A DNA stretch of 64,000 nucleotides. It comes from JAXGMV01 sp040768445. GTDB lineage: Bacteria; Chloroflexota; Anaerolineae; Anaerolineales; Anaerolineaceae. Position numbers and translations under genes: made by a program. Under the pieces are notes generated by a model. It was given only the letters and a program-made list of their open reading frames with translations, searched no databases and was not told the DNA's origin. Positions 7,560 to 16,220 of this stretch are shown piece after piece (position 1 is the first letter of the stretch; each line of letters starts with the position of its first letter). The stretch lies in NCBI GenBank assembly GCA_040768445.1, contig JAXGMV010000001.1:2108001-2172000 (forward strand). The letters are read 5' to 3'.

Positions 7560-8699
7560 TTAGTTGGGGGCGTTTCTTGGCGCCAGGTAGAGAGCCAGTA
7601 TGTTATTGAGAGGTGTATCAGCCTGGATATAGTGCGCTGTGGTGCAGATGTAACCACCGCCCCGACCTATCGTGTTCAGCCTGTCAGCTACTTCAGCAGT
7701 CACATCAGCCGGCGTACCGCTTGACATGGTTTTCTGCAGGTCAATGCCGCCGTGAAAGGCAACCCGGCTGCCAAATTCATCTTTGATGCGCTGCATGTCC
7801 ATGCCGGCTGCCAGTGGTTGTAGAGGGTTAAGAACATCGATGTGCATCATTTCAATCAGGTTGTTGATCATCGGGTAAACCGCACCACAAGAGTGGTACA
7901 AAATATTCAGGTCATACTGTTTGATCACAGCATTAAGGCGCTGGTGGCGTGGCAGAATAAACTGTTTCCACATCTTTGGGGAAATAAGGAGACCATTTTG
8001 CATGGCGATGTCGTCATAAGTGTAAACAATATCAATTTTTCCCTGTGCCACCCGCATCAGGTTGTGCACATTTTGGATGAATATGTCGGTTATACAATCC
8101 ATAATTGCACACGGGATTTCCGGTTTGTCGAAAAGAGCCATCATGAAGTTGTCCATGCCGTATAGACCCCAAGCAGTCTCAAAAATACCGCCTACGTCGT
8201 AACGGATATGGTAGCGTGTTTTTGCGTTTAATGCATTTATTTGAGCCGGGAGCCCTGCCCAGTCCCAGTATTCAGATTTTGGCCACCGGAACCAGGTCTC
8301 GATCTCCTGAACCGATTGAACTTCTGCCAGCGGATAACTGGCATATTCCTCATAGGTTGAAAATTCGTTGGACACACTTTTCCTGTGCGATCCATAGACA
8401 GTAAAAAAAGAACCGTCAGGGCAGGTTTCAAGCGCCGGCCCAATGTATTCAGGAGTCACAATGCGGGCATCAATACCAAGGATCTGCAAAACCTCTTCCA
8501 TGGATGAAACCTGGAAGTAGGTCATAAGCCTTTCCTGGATTTCATCAACAGCCCAAAAGTCAAATGGTGTTCTATCGGATGCTTCTCGATTGACTGCAGC
8601 TTCAAATCGCTGATAGGGAGTTGTATCGCTGTTTTGCGGGTCATAGCGTTTTAGAAAATTTGAGCGTATCTCTTCCATCGGCTGTGATAAAAATTCCAT
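7560..8699 (-). CDS. Uroporphyrinogen decarboxylase-family protein, MtaA/CmuA-like
   Basis: A 379-residue URO-D superfamily (TIM-barrel) protein. The zinc-site pattern of corrinoid-dependent methyltransferases, His-X-Cys...Cys, is visible as HSCG (H269, C271) and a later Cys352 in YICTTAH. Heme-pathway HemE does not have this motif and is shorter. The protein most likely moves a methyl group between a substrate or corrinoid and an acceptor, but no corrinoid protein or reactivating enzyme is nearby, so the substrate is unknown. The Met start at 8699 follows AAAGGA. It is transcribed alone and divergently from the hydrolase at 8937, with a 17-bp palindrome in the shared upstream region. Confidence 0.8.
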   Translation of the reverse strand: MEFLSQPMEEIRSNFLKRYDPQNSDTTPYQRFEAAVNREASDRTPFDFWAVDEIQERLMTYFQVSSMEEVLQILGIDARIVTPEYIGPALETCPDGSFFTVYGSHRKSVSNEFSTYEEYASYPLAEVQSVQEIETWFRWPKSEYWDWAGLPAQINALNAKTRYHIRYDVGGIFETAWGLYGMDNFMMALFDKPEIPCAIMDCITDIFIQNVHNLMRVAQGKIDIVYTYDDIAMQNGLLISPKMWKQFILPRHQRLNAVIKQYDLNILYHSCGAVYPMINNLIEMMHIDVLNPLQPLAAGMDMQRIKDEFGSRVAFHGGIDLQKTMSSGTPADVTAEVADRLNTIGRGGGYICTTAHYIQADTPLNNILALYLAPRNAPN

Positions 8700-8729
8700 T
8701 TTGTCTGTTCCTTTTACTATTAGTGGTCG

Positions 8730-8746
8730 TCACCAATATTTGGTGA
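8730..8746. promoter_or_regulatory. Palindromic operator candidate
   Basis: TCACCAA-TAT-TTGGTGA forms perfect 7-bp inverted arms, 30 bp upstream of the URO-D-family start and within the 237-bp divergent intergenic region. Size and symmetry suit a dimeric repressor or activator. No regulator gene is adjacent. Confidence 0.45.
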
Positions 8747-8936
8747 TCATGATATATATTTAAAATGCTTATTGATTTTTCTACTACCATTATAATTTAT
8801 CATTGTATGAGTAATTTGGAAATCAACCTAAGTTATCTGGTTGATAAGATAGCACGTCATGATTCCAAACCTGAACAGGCTGGTAAAACAAACTTCTATT
8901 CAACCATAATTATCAGACAAAGGAGACTACACGGAT

Positions 8937-10685
8937 ATGACTGAAAAATTACTGGACACTCTGGCTGTCAAAGATCTCGATCAATTTATGCAGTCAGAAA
9001 TTGAGAAGTGGACTATTCCCGGAATGGCACTCTCAATTATCAAAAAAGACAAAGTTGTTTATTCAAAAGGTTATGGTCTACGGGACAAGGAACAGGGAAA
9101 ACCTGTCGATGAAAAAACCTTGTTTGCCATTGGGTCGGCTTCCAAGGCATTTACGACCATGTGCATGGGAATCCTGGTCGATAGGGGGCTGTTGGAATGG
9201 GACGTGCCGTTGCGCAACTACATTCCAACATTTAAGCTCTATGACACATTTGCCAGTGAACGTATGACGCCACGCGACCTGGTGTGTCATCGCTCAGGAT
9301 TGCCGCGTCATGACTTGATGTGGTACGGCAGCTCCCTTTCACGCAAAGAGCTGTTTGACCGCCTGCAGTACCTGCAGCCTAACAAAGACTTCCGCAGCAT
9401 CATGCAGTATCAAAACTTGATGTTCATGGCAGCCGGCTACCTGATAGAAGTTGTTTCTGGTCTGACCTGGGAAGCTTTTTGCCAAAAAGAAATCTTTGAC
9501 GTATTGGGTATGACGCGTTCTAATTTTTCTGTTGATGTCATGGCAAAGGATGACAATGCCTCCTGTGCCTATGTTGAGAAGAAAGCCGGGTTGGAGTCTG
9601 TGCCTTACCGCAATTTAGACGCGGTTGGCCCTGCTGGTTCTATCAATTCGTGCATCGAAGATATGAGTAAGTGGGTGCAGCTGCATCTTTATGGTGGAGA
9701 ATTAGAAGGAAAGAGAATTATCAGTAAAGCGAACCTGGATGAGATGCACGCACCGAATATGGTGATCACAGGGTCGTTTTTCAAAGACCTGGCTGGTTAT
9801 AACGAGATCATCAACAGCTCTTATGGCCTTGGATGGTTCGTAGAGACCTATCGCGGCATGAAGTCAGTCCATCACGGCGGCCACATTGATGGTTTTACTG
9901 CCCAGGTTGCCTTCCTTCCAAATGAAGAGATTGGCGTGGTGGCTTTGACAAATATCGATGGCTCATCATTTGGTTATGTTCCCACCTATTATGTCTACGA
10001 TAAACTGTTCAAACTTTCCCCGGTGGATTGGAGTGGACGCCTGCTTGAAGCAAAGCAAAAGAATAAGGCTGCTGCTGAAAATGCTGAGAGCGTTGCTGAA
10101 GAAATCAGGCACAAAGAGACTGAATTATCACACCCGCTGGATGCCTATGCTGGTGTTTTCAATCATCCAGGTTACGGAGATCTGAAAATAAGGCTTATAG
10201 ATGGAAAATTGGAAGCGGTGTACAACGGTTTGAGATTCAATCTTACACACTATCACTATGATATTTTCGAAGCCAGGAGTCCTGAGGTTGAAGAAAATAT
10301 CCTTAAGCTAGCATTCTCAACTGACACAATGGGCGTTATTAATAAACTTTCTGCTCCGTTTGAGCCAAATGTTGAGGAGATTGTGTTTACCAGAACAGCC
10401 GATAAAGCCATGCAAACAAGGGAGTACCTTGAAGCATTCTGTGGTGTTTATAATGTTGATGGAAAAGACTTGTCGATTAACCTAAAAGGTGAAGATGTCC
10501 TGGTGAGTTCCATGAGCGGTCAGCAAGAGATGGAATTGGTCCCTTACACCGGTACAACCTATAAAGTCAAGGGAGCCCCGGGAGTGCAATTTATGTTCAA
10601 CTTTGCTAGCGATAATAGGCTACTAGGTTTAACTATTATCCAGCCTGGTGGGGTTTACCGTGCAGAAAAGAAAAAAGTATGTTAG
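8937..10685 (+). CDS. Serine hydrolase, class C beta-lactamase/penicillin-binding-protein fold
   Basis: A 582-residue protein. Residues about 15-340 form the beta-lactamase-like domain with the three catalytic motifs: SxxK as SASK (67-70), Tyr-X-Asn as YQN (158-160), and HxG as HHGG near residue 317. The C-terminal part contains one or two small beta-rich domains like DUF3471 (HPLDAYAGVFNHPGYG and EYLEAFCGVYNVDG). There is no signal peptide, so it is probably cytoplasmic. Such proteins are esterases, D-amino-acid peptidases or amidases rather than drug-resistance enzymes. ATG 8937 has AAAGGAG about 12 nt upstream. Function beyond 'serine hydrolase' cannot be read from the sequence. Confidence 0.82.
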   Translation: MTEKLLDTLAVKDLDQFMQSEIEKWTIPGMALSIIKKDKVVYSKGYGLRDKEQGKPVDEKTLFAIGSASKAFTTMCMGILVDRGLLEWDVPLRNYIPTFKLYDTFASERMTPRDLVCHRSGLPRHDLMWYGSSLSRKELFDRLQYLQPNKDFRSIMQYQNLMFMAAGYLIEVVSGLTWEAFCQKEIFDVLGMTRSNFSVDVMAKDDNASCAYVEKKAGLESVPYRNLDAVGPAGSINSCIEDMSKWVQLHLYGGELEGKRIISKANLDEMHAPNMVITGSFFKDLAGYNEIINSSYGLGWFVETYRGMKSVHHGGHIDGFTAQVAFLPNEEIGVVALTNIDGSSFGYVPTYYVYDKLFKLSPVDWSGRLLEAKQKNKAAAENAESVAEEIRHKETELSHPLDAYAGVFNHPGYGDLKIRLIDGKLEAVYNGLRFNLTHYHYDIFEARSPEVEENILKLAFSTDTMGVINKLSAPFEPNVEEIVFTRTADKAMQTREYLEAFCGVYNVDGKDLSINLKGEDVLVSSMSGQQEMELVPYTGTTYKVKGAPGVQFMFNFASDNRLLGLTIIQPGGVYRAEKKKVC

Positions 10686-10761
10686 AATTTTTTCATACGA
10701 GATATGTTATTCAATATCAGATAAAGGAGGTGGTAAAACCGACGTTATTTCTATTGATAAC

Positions 10762-10790
10762 TTGACCAATAAAGTCAAAAAAAGTATCAC
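10762..10790 (+). promoter_or_regulatory. Candidate promoter of the solute-binding protein gene
   Basis: TTGACC (10762-10767), a 17-bp spacer and TATCAC (10785-10790) stand about 40 nt before the start codon of the binding-protein gene. The -35 and the spacing are good and the -10 matches at four of six positions. Confidence 0.4.
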
Positions 10791-10831
10791 ATCGTTTCCA
10801 AGATATAGAAAAAATTTATTAGGAGAGAAAG

Positions 10832-12508
10832 ATGAAGAAACATTTTTGGTGGATCCTGCTGTCAGTTCTGATCATTTCCAGCATGGTACTTGCTGGCTGC
10901 GCCCCTGCAGCCGAAGCACCCGCGGCTGAAGCACCTGCAGCTGAAGCACCTGCCGCAACCGAGGCTCCTGCAGCCGAAGCACCTGCCGCGACTGAAGCGC
11001 CAGCTGCTGAAGAACCTGCCGCAGAACGCACAGGAAAAATTACTTTTATTGACAATACGGGTTTCTATACCCTGAACATCTTCCGCACCCCATGGTTTAC
11101 CATGACACAGGGCGCAATGTATGACCCGATGGTAGCCCCGACCCTAGAACTGGATGACTACGTTTGCGTTTTGTGCAAAGATTGGGAAATTGCTGAGGAT
11201 AATCTCTCAGTGACATTCCATTTGCGCGATGATGTCAAGTTCCATGACGGCACACCCTTCAACGCTGAAGCTGCCAAGTGGAATTATGAGTTTTATCTTG
11301 ACATCGACAACGGTGCCCAAATCAACCAAAACTGGGTAGACTATTTTGAGGGCTTTGAGGTAGTTGATGAATTCACATTGAAAATGAACCTCAAACAGCC
11401 CTATGCGGCTCTCTTTGCCGATCTCTATTTGACCTACATAGCTTCCCCCACAGCTTACCAGGAGCTTGGTGATGATGGTTTTGGATCAGCCCCCGTTGGC
11501 ACCGGTCCATTCATCCCGGTTGAGATTGTTGAGAATTCCCATGTACTCTATAAGGCTAATCCTGAGTATGTCTGGGGTCCACCATGGTCATCTGGCCAGC
11601 CGCCAAAAGTAGCAGAATTTGAAATTCGTTTCAACACTGACACCAATGTCTCTTATGCAGCATTGGAATCTGGCGAAGCCAGCTACATCATGATTGCTGC
11701 TGAGAACCTTGAAGCTGCTCGGAACAACCCTGATATCAAAATCAACCAGGGTGTTGACTGGGGTCTTCAGTATTTTGGTTGGAACTTTACCAAACCCCTG
11801 TACCAGAATATTGCCTTCCGTGAAGCCCTTGCACACGCTCTTGACCGTGATGAAGCCATCCTGGCAGCATTTGGCGGCGAGGCTTACTCAATTGCATCGT
11901 ATGTTCCACCCTCAACCTGGGGTTTCCTGGAAGAACAGAATGAGTATGCTAAAGAAAAATTCGCTTATGATCCAGAACTCTCAAAACAAATTTTGGATGA
12001 AGCTGGTATCGTTGACACCAACGGTGATGGCATCCGCGAGTTCGAAGGCGAAGAAATTGTCAAACAGTTTGCAGTCTTCCAGAGTGATGAGATCAAACGC
12101 CTGGCAGAGACGATCCAGAGCCAGTTGCTTGAGATTGGTATTCAGCTGGAAGTAGCCCAGATGGAATCAGCCACCCAGGCTGAGATGCTGGTTGCCTGCC
12201 AGCAGGAATTTTTCATCCGCGCATATGGTTTGAATGATGCCACCATTGTTGCGTCTATGGTCACTCCTCCAAATCGTAACTGCTGGGATGACGCAGAAGC
12301 TCAGCGACTCGCCAAGCTGGTTGATGGCACAATGGATCCTGTAGAACGGCAAAAATATGTCACTGAGCTGAATAACTATATGGTTGATCAGTTCGCCTGG
12401 ATTCCGATTTTCGCCAGCTACACTAACGTTGCACACCGCGCTGACCTGAAAGGTATTTTGTGGGATAAAGCGGGTAACCCGAACTTCCACGATGCTTACT
12501 TTGAATAA
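10832..12508 (+). CDS. ABC transporter substrate-binding lipoprotein, family 5 (peptide/nickel type)
   Basis: A 558-residue extracytoplasmic binding protein. It has a lipoprotein signal (MKKHFWWILL...) with lipobox VLAGC, so Cys22 would be lipidated. A low-complexity linker of repeated Ala-Pro-Ala-Ala-Glu units runs over about residues 24-66. The family 5 domain follows: WEIAEDNLSVTFHLRDDVKFHDGTPF, APVGTGPF, ALAHALDRDEAI and the late IPIFASYTN. Such proteins capture peptides, oligosaccharides or similar ligands for an ABC importer. No permease or ATPase of the DppBCDF type is adjacent, so its partner must be encoded elsewhere. The ATG follows AGGAGA. A strong terminator ends the unit. Confidence 0.9.
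   Translation: MKKHFWWILLSVLIISSMVLAGCAPAAEAPAAEAPAAEAPAATEAPAAEAPAATEAPAAEEPAAERTGKITFIDNTGFYTLNIFRTPWFTMTQGAMYDPMVAPTLELDDYVCVLCKDWEIAEDNLSVTFHLRDDVKFHDGTPFNAEAAKWNYEFYLDIDNGAQINQNWVDYFEGFEVVDEFTLKMNLKQPYAALFADLYLTYIASPTAYQELGDDGFGSAPVGTGPFIPVEIVENSHVLYKANPEYVWGPPWSSGQPPKVAEFEIRFNTDTNVSYAALESGEASYIMIAAENLEAARNNPDIKINQGVDWGLQYFGWNFTKPLYQNIAFREALAHALDRDEAILAAFGGEAYSIASYVPPSTWGFLEEQNEYAKEKFAYDPELSKQILDEAGIVDTNGDGIREFEGEEIVKQFAVFQSDEIKRLAETIQSQLLEIGIQLEVAQMESATQAEMLVACQQEFFIRAYGLNDATIVASMVTPPNRNCWDDAEAQRLAKLVDGTMDPVERQKYVTELNNYMVDQFAWIPIFASYTNVAHRADLKGILWDKAGNPNFHDAYFE
10905..11030 (+). repeat. Ala-Pro-Glu coding repeat (lipoprotein linker)
   Basis: Tandem imperfect units of about 15-18 bp (GAAGCACCTGC-type) encode repeated APAAE / APAAT. 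This is an in-frame coding repeat that tethers the binding domain to the lipid anchor. Unit number could vary by slippage. Confidence 0.8.
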
Positions 12509-12536
12509 TATTTGAAGCTGCATTCAAATCAGTAAC

Positions 12537-12574
12537 AAGATACTGGTGGATCAATGATCCACCAGTATCTTTTT
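12537..12574 (+). terminator. Strong intrinsic terminator after the binding-protein gene
   Basis: A perfect 17-bp inverted repeat (12537-12553 with 12555-12571, core GATACTGGTGGATCA) is followed by TTTTT. It stands between the + strand binding-protein gene and the convergent dcw operon and may also stop readthrough from ftsZ, though the T-run on that strand is poor. Confidence 0.85.
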
Positions 12575-12673
12575 GCTAAACAATCAACCAACTACAAACA
12601 GCGTCTCAGATGCTCTTCTTCAAGAGCCAATATCCAGGTTTATTCTTACAGTTATTTGAATTACCAATATCGG

Positions 12674-13834
12674 CTATGCCTGCCCAAGTTTTTTATATTG
12701 GCGCAGAAATGCCGGTATATCCAGGTCATCAGTATTGATGGTCTTCGGCGTAAACTCAGCTGGCGCGAGCGACGCACCAGAATCAATCATTCCTGTTCCA
12801 ACCAGGGCAGGTTTCTTGGCAGGTTCTTTTTCGCCTGCGCGAAAGGGGCGATCAATGATCCCCTGTTGTGCAGAATGATCAAAACCGGTTGCAATCACGG
12901 TGATCCTTACCTCATCACCCATGTTAGGATCAATTACAGCGCCAAATATCAGGTTGACATCAGGGTGTGCAGTCTCCTTGATGATAGCTGCTGCCTGGTT
13001 GACCTCGAACAGGGTCAGGTTTGGTCCGCCGGTAACGTTGAAGAGGATGCCGCGAGCACCGTTGATCGTTACATCCAGCAACTGGCTTGATATGGCCATC
13101 TCTGCTGCCAGGCGTGCGCGATCCTCTCCGCCAGCGTGACCTACTGCCATCAGCGCAGCGCCGCCTTCGGACATGATGGTTCTTACATCGGCGAAGTCAA
13201 GGTTGATCAGGCCAGGGATGGTGATCAGCTCAGAGATTCCCTGGATGCCCTGACGCAGGACGTCATCAGCCATTGAGAAGGCATCCTGCAGGTTTGCTTT
13301 CTTGTCAACAATTTGCAGTAAGCGATCATTAGGGATGACTATGAGGGTATCAGCCTGTTCTTTTAGTTTTGCGATACCCTGCTCGGCCGATTTCTGCCGT
13401 TTAGATCCTTCGAATGTGAAGGGGCGGGTGACCACGCCGATGGTCAGAGCACCAATTTCACGGGCAATCTGTGCAACAATTGGAGCTGCACCTGTGCCAG
13501 TACCACCGCCAAGGCCAGCTGTGACAAAGACCATGTCACTGCCTTTGAGCACTTCGTATAGTTCTTCGGCAGATTCTTCGGCTGCACTTTCGCCAATCTC
13601 AGGGTTGCCGCCGGCACCAAGTCCACGGGTGACTTTGTCACCAATTCGAACCCGTTTTTGAGCGCGAGACTGAAGCAAGGCTTGCCCATCGGTATTGACG
13701 GTGATGAATTCAATACCTTGCAGTCCTTCATCGATCATCCTGTTGACGGCATTGCATCCGCCACCGCCAACGCCGATCACCTTGATTCGTGCAAATGATT
13801 CTGCCAATGATTGTGATTGATTGTTGTGTTCCAT
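12674..13834 (-). CDS. ftsZ: Cell division protein FtsZ
   Basis: A 386-residue tubulin-like GTPase that polymerises into the Z-ring. Visible features are GVGGGGCNAVNRM (residues 21-33), the tubulin signature GGGTGTG (109-115), NLDFADV in the T7 loop, a variable linker after about residue 325, and the conserved tail DDLDIPAFLRQYKK that binds FtsA and other partners. It is the last gene of the dcw operon, 50 nt after ftsA, with GGAGAATATT before its ATG. Length and motifs are entirely normal. Confidence 0.98.
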   Translation of the reverse strand: MEHNNQSQSLAESFARIKVIGVGGGGCNAVNRMIDEGLQGIEFITVNTDGQALLQSRAQKRVRIGDKVTRGLGAGGNPEIGESAAEESAEELYEVLKGSDMVFVTAGLGGGTGTGAAPIVAQIAREIGALTIGVVTRPFTFEGSKRQKSAEQGIAKLKEQADTLIVIPNDRLLQIVDKKANLQDAFSMADDVLRQGIQGISELITIPGLINLDFADVRTIMSEGGAALMAVGHAGGEDRARLAAEMAISSQLLDVTINGARGILFNVTGGPNLTLFEVNQAAAIIKETAHPDVNLIFGAVIDPNMGDEVRITVIATGFDHSAQQGIIDRPFRAGEKEPAKKPALVGTGMIDSGASLAPAEFTPKTINTDDLDIPAFLRQYKKLGQA

Positions 13835-13884
13835 AATATTCTCCTTTTTGATTTCCTTCTTATAATTGCGTCATATTATTTTTG

Positions 13885-15117
13885 CTAAGGCAACATTCTT
13901 TTTATAAAAGTCTTGATTGCGTCCCAATCGAAACTTCTTGAAAACTGATAAGACTCCTTCCGTGTCACGGAGAGAGATTCATCCATAAGTAATGCCCAGT
14001 AAAGTAACCCTACACTGGTTGAGTAGGCGGGTGAGTTAAGCTGATCAACCAGCCCGACGAGGTTTTCCGGTTTGCCGATTCGAACCGGCAGACCAAGGAT
14101 GTTGCTTGCAAGCGCTCGAATTTCTGGTAGATTGCTCACGCCACCGGTAAGAACCATACCGGCAGGCAGTAATCCGTCATAGCCGCTGCGCTTAATCTCC
14201 TGTAAGACGAGGTCGAATATCTCTTCTGCACGAGCTTCAATGATCAGTGCCAGGTCTTCTCGTTTCACTTTTACGGGATGATCTTCGCCAAAGGAACGCA
14301 CATTGAAGACCTCTTCAGGCGTTACACTGGATTTGTTGGCGATGCCGTACTGTTTTTTCACTTCTTCAGCCTGTGAAATTGACAGGCGCAGACCATGGGC
14401 AACATCGTTGGTGATGTGGTTTCCACCAATTGCCAGCACCATCGTGTGCCAGACATCGCCGTCGATGTAGATTGCCAGGTCAGTCGTGCCTCCGCCAATG
14501 TCGCAGACGATCACGCCCATTTGACGTTCGGTTTCGGAAAGCACCACTTCAGCTGACGCCAGGGGATTAAGAACAAATTGTGATACCTGTACGCCCGCAG
14601 CCTGCACGCACTGCCTGAGGTTTTCAACTGTTGCAGCTGCAGCTGTGATGATGTGTGCTTCAACCTCGAGCCTGTAACCGTGCATGCCCAACGGTTGACG
14701 AATACCTTCCTGACCATCGATGATGAATCCACGCTGCATGACGTGAATAATCTCACGATTGTGCGGGATGGCTATAGCCTGGGCTGCTTCAAGAGCCCGC
14801 TGGACATCACCACGGTCAATAACCCTGCCGGAAATACCGACAACGCCCCGACTGTTTACTGATGAGACATGGGAGCCTGCCAGGCTTACCAGCGCAGAGG
14901 TAATCTCCAGTCCAGATGTGCGCTGGGCTTTTTCAACCGATCTTGTGATAGCTTGAGAGGCGGCTGCAATATCCACGATCGTACCTTTGCGGATACCCTG
15001 TGAAGGCTCAATGCCAACACCAAGGATACGCAGGTTGTGCTCTTCTTCAACTCTAGCAACCAGCGTGCATACTTTGGTTGTACCGATATCTATTCCAACA
15101 ACAATTGGATCTTCCAT
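13885..15117 (-). CDS. ftsA: Cell division protein FtsA
   Basis: A 410-residue actin-like ATPase that tethers FtsZ to the membrane. The phosphate-1 motif GIDIGTTKVCTLVA lies at the N-terminus, the SHS2/1C insert follows at about residues 85-165, and CDIGGGTTDLAIY (phosphate 2) and VLTGGVSNLPEI (adenosine motif) lie further on. The C-terminal end SFDWDAIKTFIKRMLP is the amphipathic membrane-targeting helix. It starts 2 nt after the ftsQ stop and precedes ftsZ, the usual order. Confidence 0.97.
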   Translation of the reverse strand: MEDPIVVGIDIGTTKVCTLVARVEEEHNLRILGVGIEPSQGIRKGTIVDIAAASQAITRSVEKAQRTSGLEITSALVSLAGSHVSSVNSRGVVGISGRVIDRGDVQRALEAAQAIAIPHNREIIHVMQRGFIIDGQEGIRQPLGMHGYRLEVEAHIITAAAATVENLRQCVQAAGVQVSQFVLNPLASAEVVLSETERQMGVIVCDIGGGTTDLAIYIDGDVWHTMVLAIGGNHITNDVAHGLRLSISQAEEVKKQYGIANKSSVTPEEVFNVRSFGEDHPVKVKREDLALIIEARAEEIFDLVLQEIKRSGYDGLLPAGMVLTGGVSNLPEIRALASNILGLPVRIGKPENLVGLVDQLNSPAYSTSVGLLYWALLMDESLSVTRKESYQFSRSFDWDAIKTFIKRMLP

Positions 15118-15119
15118 AA

Positions 15120-16175
15120 TTAACGCTCCAGACGATAGTAAGGCGTATGCACATACTCAACATTGATCACACTTGCTTTCATGTGTGACTGTTGAAGATG
15201 CTCAACAATATTTTGATAAACAATTAATTTTTGATCTAAATTCGACAGGTCAGTTCCAACATATACCTTCCAGCCATTCGGGTCATTCCAGCCCAAACCG
15301 CCTTTTTGGTTATAAGCAAGCGTGATGCCGGCAGGAAGCATGCTGCTGAGTTTCATAATTGCCTGGTTGATGGTTGGATCCAGAATCATGTGGTATTTGA
15401 TCTGGTCATCTTCATTTTCTTCGATCAGGGTAATCATGTCAGGGTTGAATTCCACCACATGTTCTATACCCATGAAGAACTCTTCTGGCACAAGGGGTGG
15501 TGGATCTTCCGCCTGTATGGAAATGGCAACGTCATCCGTGCTCCTGGCAGTGAACATTTTTCCATACTGGTCAGTCACAAACGAAATCTGGTCATATGTC
15601 CACAACATAACCGGAATGCGTTCTTCAATAATCACAGAGACTTTGCCTGGTAGAGTCACTTCAGCTGTAACATTCTTGATTTCCGGGTAGGCATTCAAGA
15701 GCCTATTTTGGAGTTGGGTTGGCTCAACCAAAAAGATATTTTCGCCATTTATTCTCAATGTGCTCTCAATCTCTGATGGCTGAAGCCTTGTTACACCATA
15801 AATCTCCAACTGGTCCACCTTGAATATCGGAGAGGCTGATGCTATTGTGATCAGTGAGACTGATATGGCTAACAGCACAATTGATAAAACACGCCAGCCT
15901 GGATTTGGAAGGTGAATCATGGGAACCTGGACTTCCAATCCCTGGTCGGATAGGGGAATATTGATTTTCCGTCTTGGACGGGTAGATTTAAGTGAATAAC
16001 CTGACCCTGTCGCTTTACTTTTCCACGCAAAGAGTTGATGCGATTTCTTTTCAGCCCCCAGAGCTTTTCTGCGGACCTTCTCAACCTTGGCAGAACTGGT
16101 CAACGACTTGCGTTTACGCACCAGGTCGGCTTTCGATTTTAATCTTGGTCCTCGCTCTGTACTCATTATTTTCAT
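15120..16175 (-). CDS. ftsQ: Cell division protein FtsQ/DivIB
   Basis: A 351-residue bitopic protein with a long, basic cytoplasmic N-terminus (about 95 residues, many Lys/Arg). One transmembrane helix (about 100-120, VLSIVLLAISVSLITIASA) leads into a POTRA domain (IFKVDQLEIYGVTRLQPSEI ... PEIKNVTAEVTLPGKVSVIIEER) and an FtsQ beta domain. It connects the FtsBL complex to the divisome. The ATG is at 16175, 45 nt after murB. The N-terminal arm is longer than in Proteobacteria, as is common for DivIB-type proteins. Confidence 0.92.
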   Translation of the reverse strand: MKIMSTERGPRLKSKADLVRKRKSLTSSAKVEKVRRKALGAEKKSHQLFAWKSKATGSGYSLKSTRPRRKINIPLSDQGLEVQVPMIHLPNPGWRVLSIVLLAISVSLITIASASPIFKVDQLEIYGVTRLQPSEIESTLRINGENIFLVEPTQLQNRLLNAYPEIKNVTAEVTLPGKVSVIIEERIPVMLWTYDQISFVTDQYGKMFTARSTDDVAISIQAEDPPPLVPEEFFMGIEHVVEFNPDMITLIEENEDDQIKYHMILDPTINQAIMKLSSMLPAGITLAYNQKGGLGWNDPNGWKVYVGTDLSNLDQKLIVYQNIVEHLQQSHMKASVINVEYVHTPYYRLER

Positions 16176-16220
16176 TCCAATTTATACTGACTAATGATCA
16201 CAACTACCTGATAGCTCAGG

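Noticed and set aside
7560..8699. HemE (heme synthesis) as the identity of the URO-D family gene
   Set aside because: The HxC...C zinc motif and added length fit methyltransferase relatives, and no heme genes are adjacent.
8937..10685. Antibiotic-resistance beta-lactamase
   Set aside because: There is no secretion signal, and the extra C-terminal DUF3471-like domains and size point to an intracellular serine hydrolase of another role.
10819..11055. Ala/Gly-rich open frame on the - strand
   Set aside because: It is the complement of the Ala-Pro-Glu coding repeat of the lipoprotein; the repeat creates an open antisense frame.
12554..13090. 178-residue open frame on the + strand
   Set aside because: It overlaps the end of ftsZ in antisense, and its composition (many Ser, Cys, Tyr, Arg) is that of a shadow frame.
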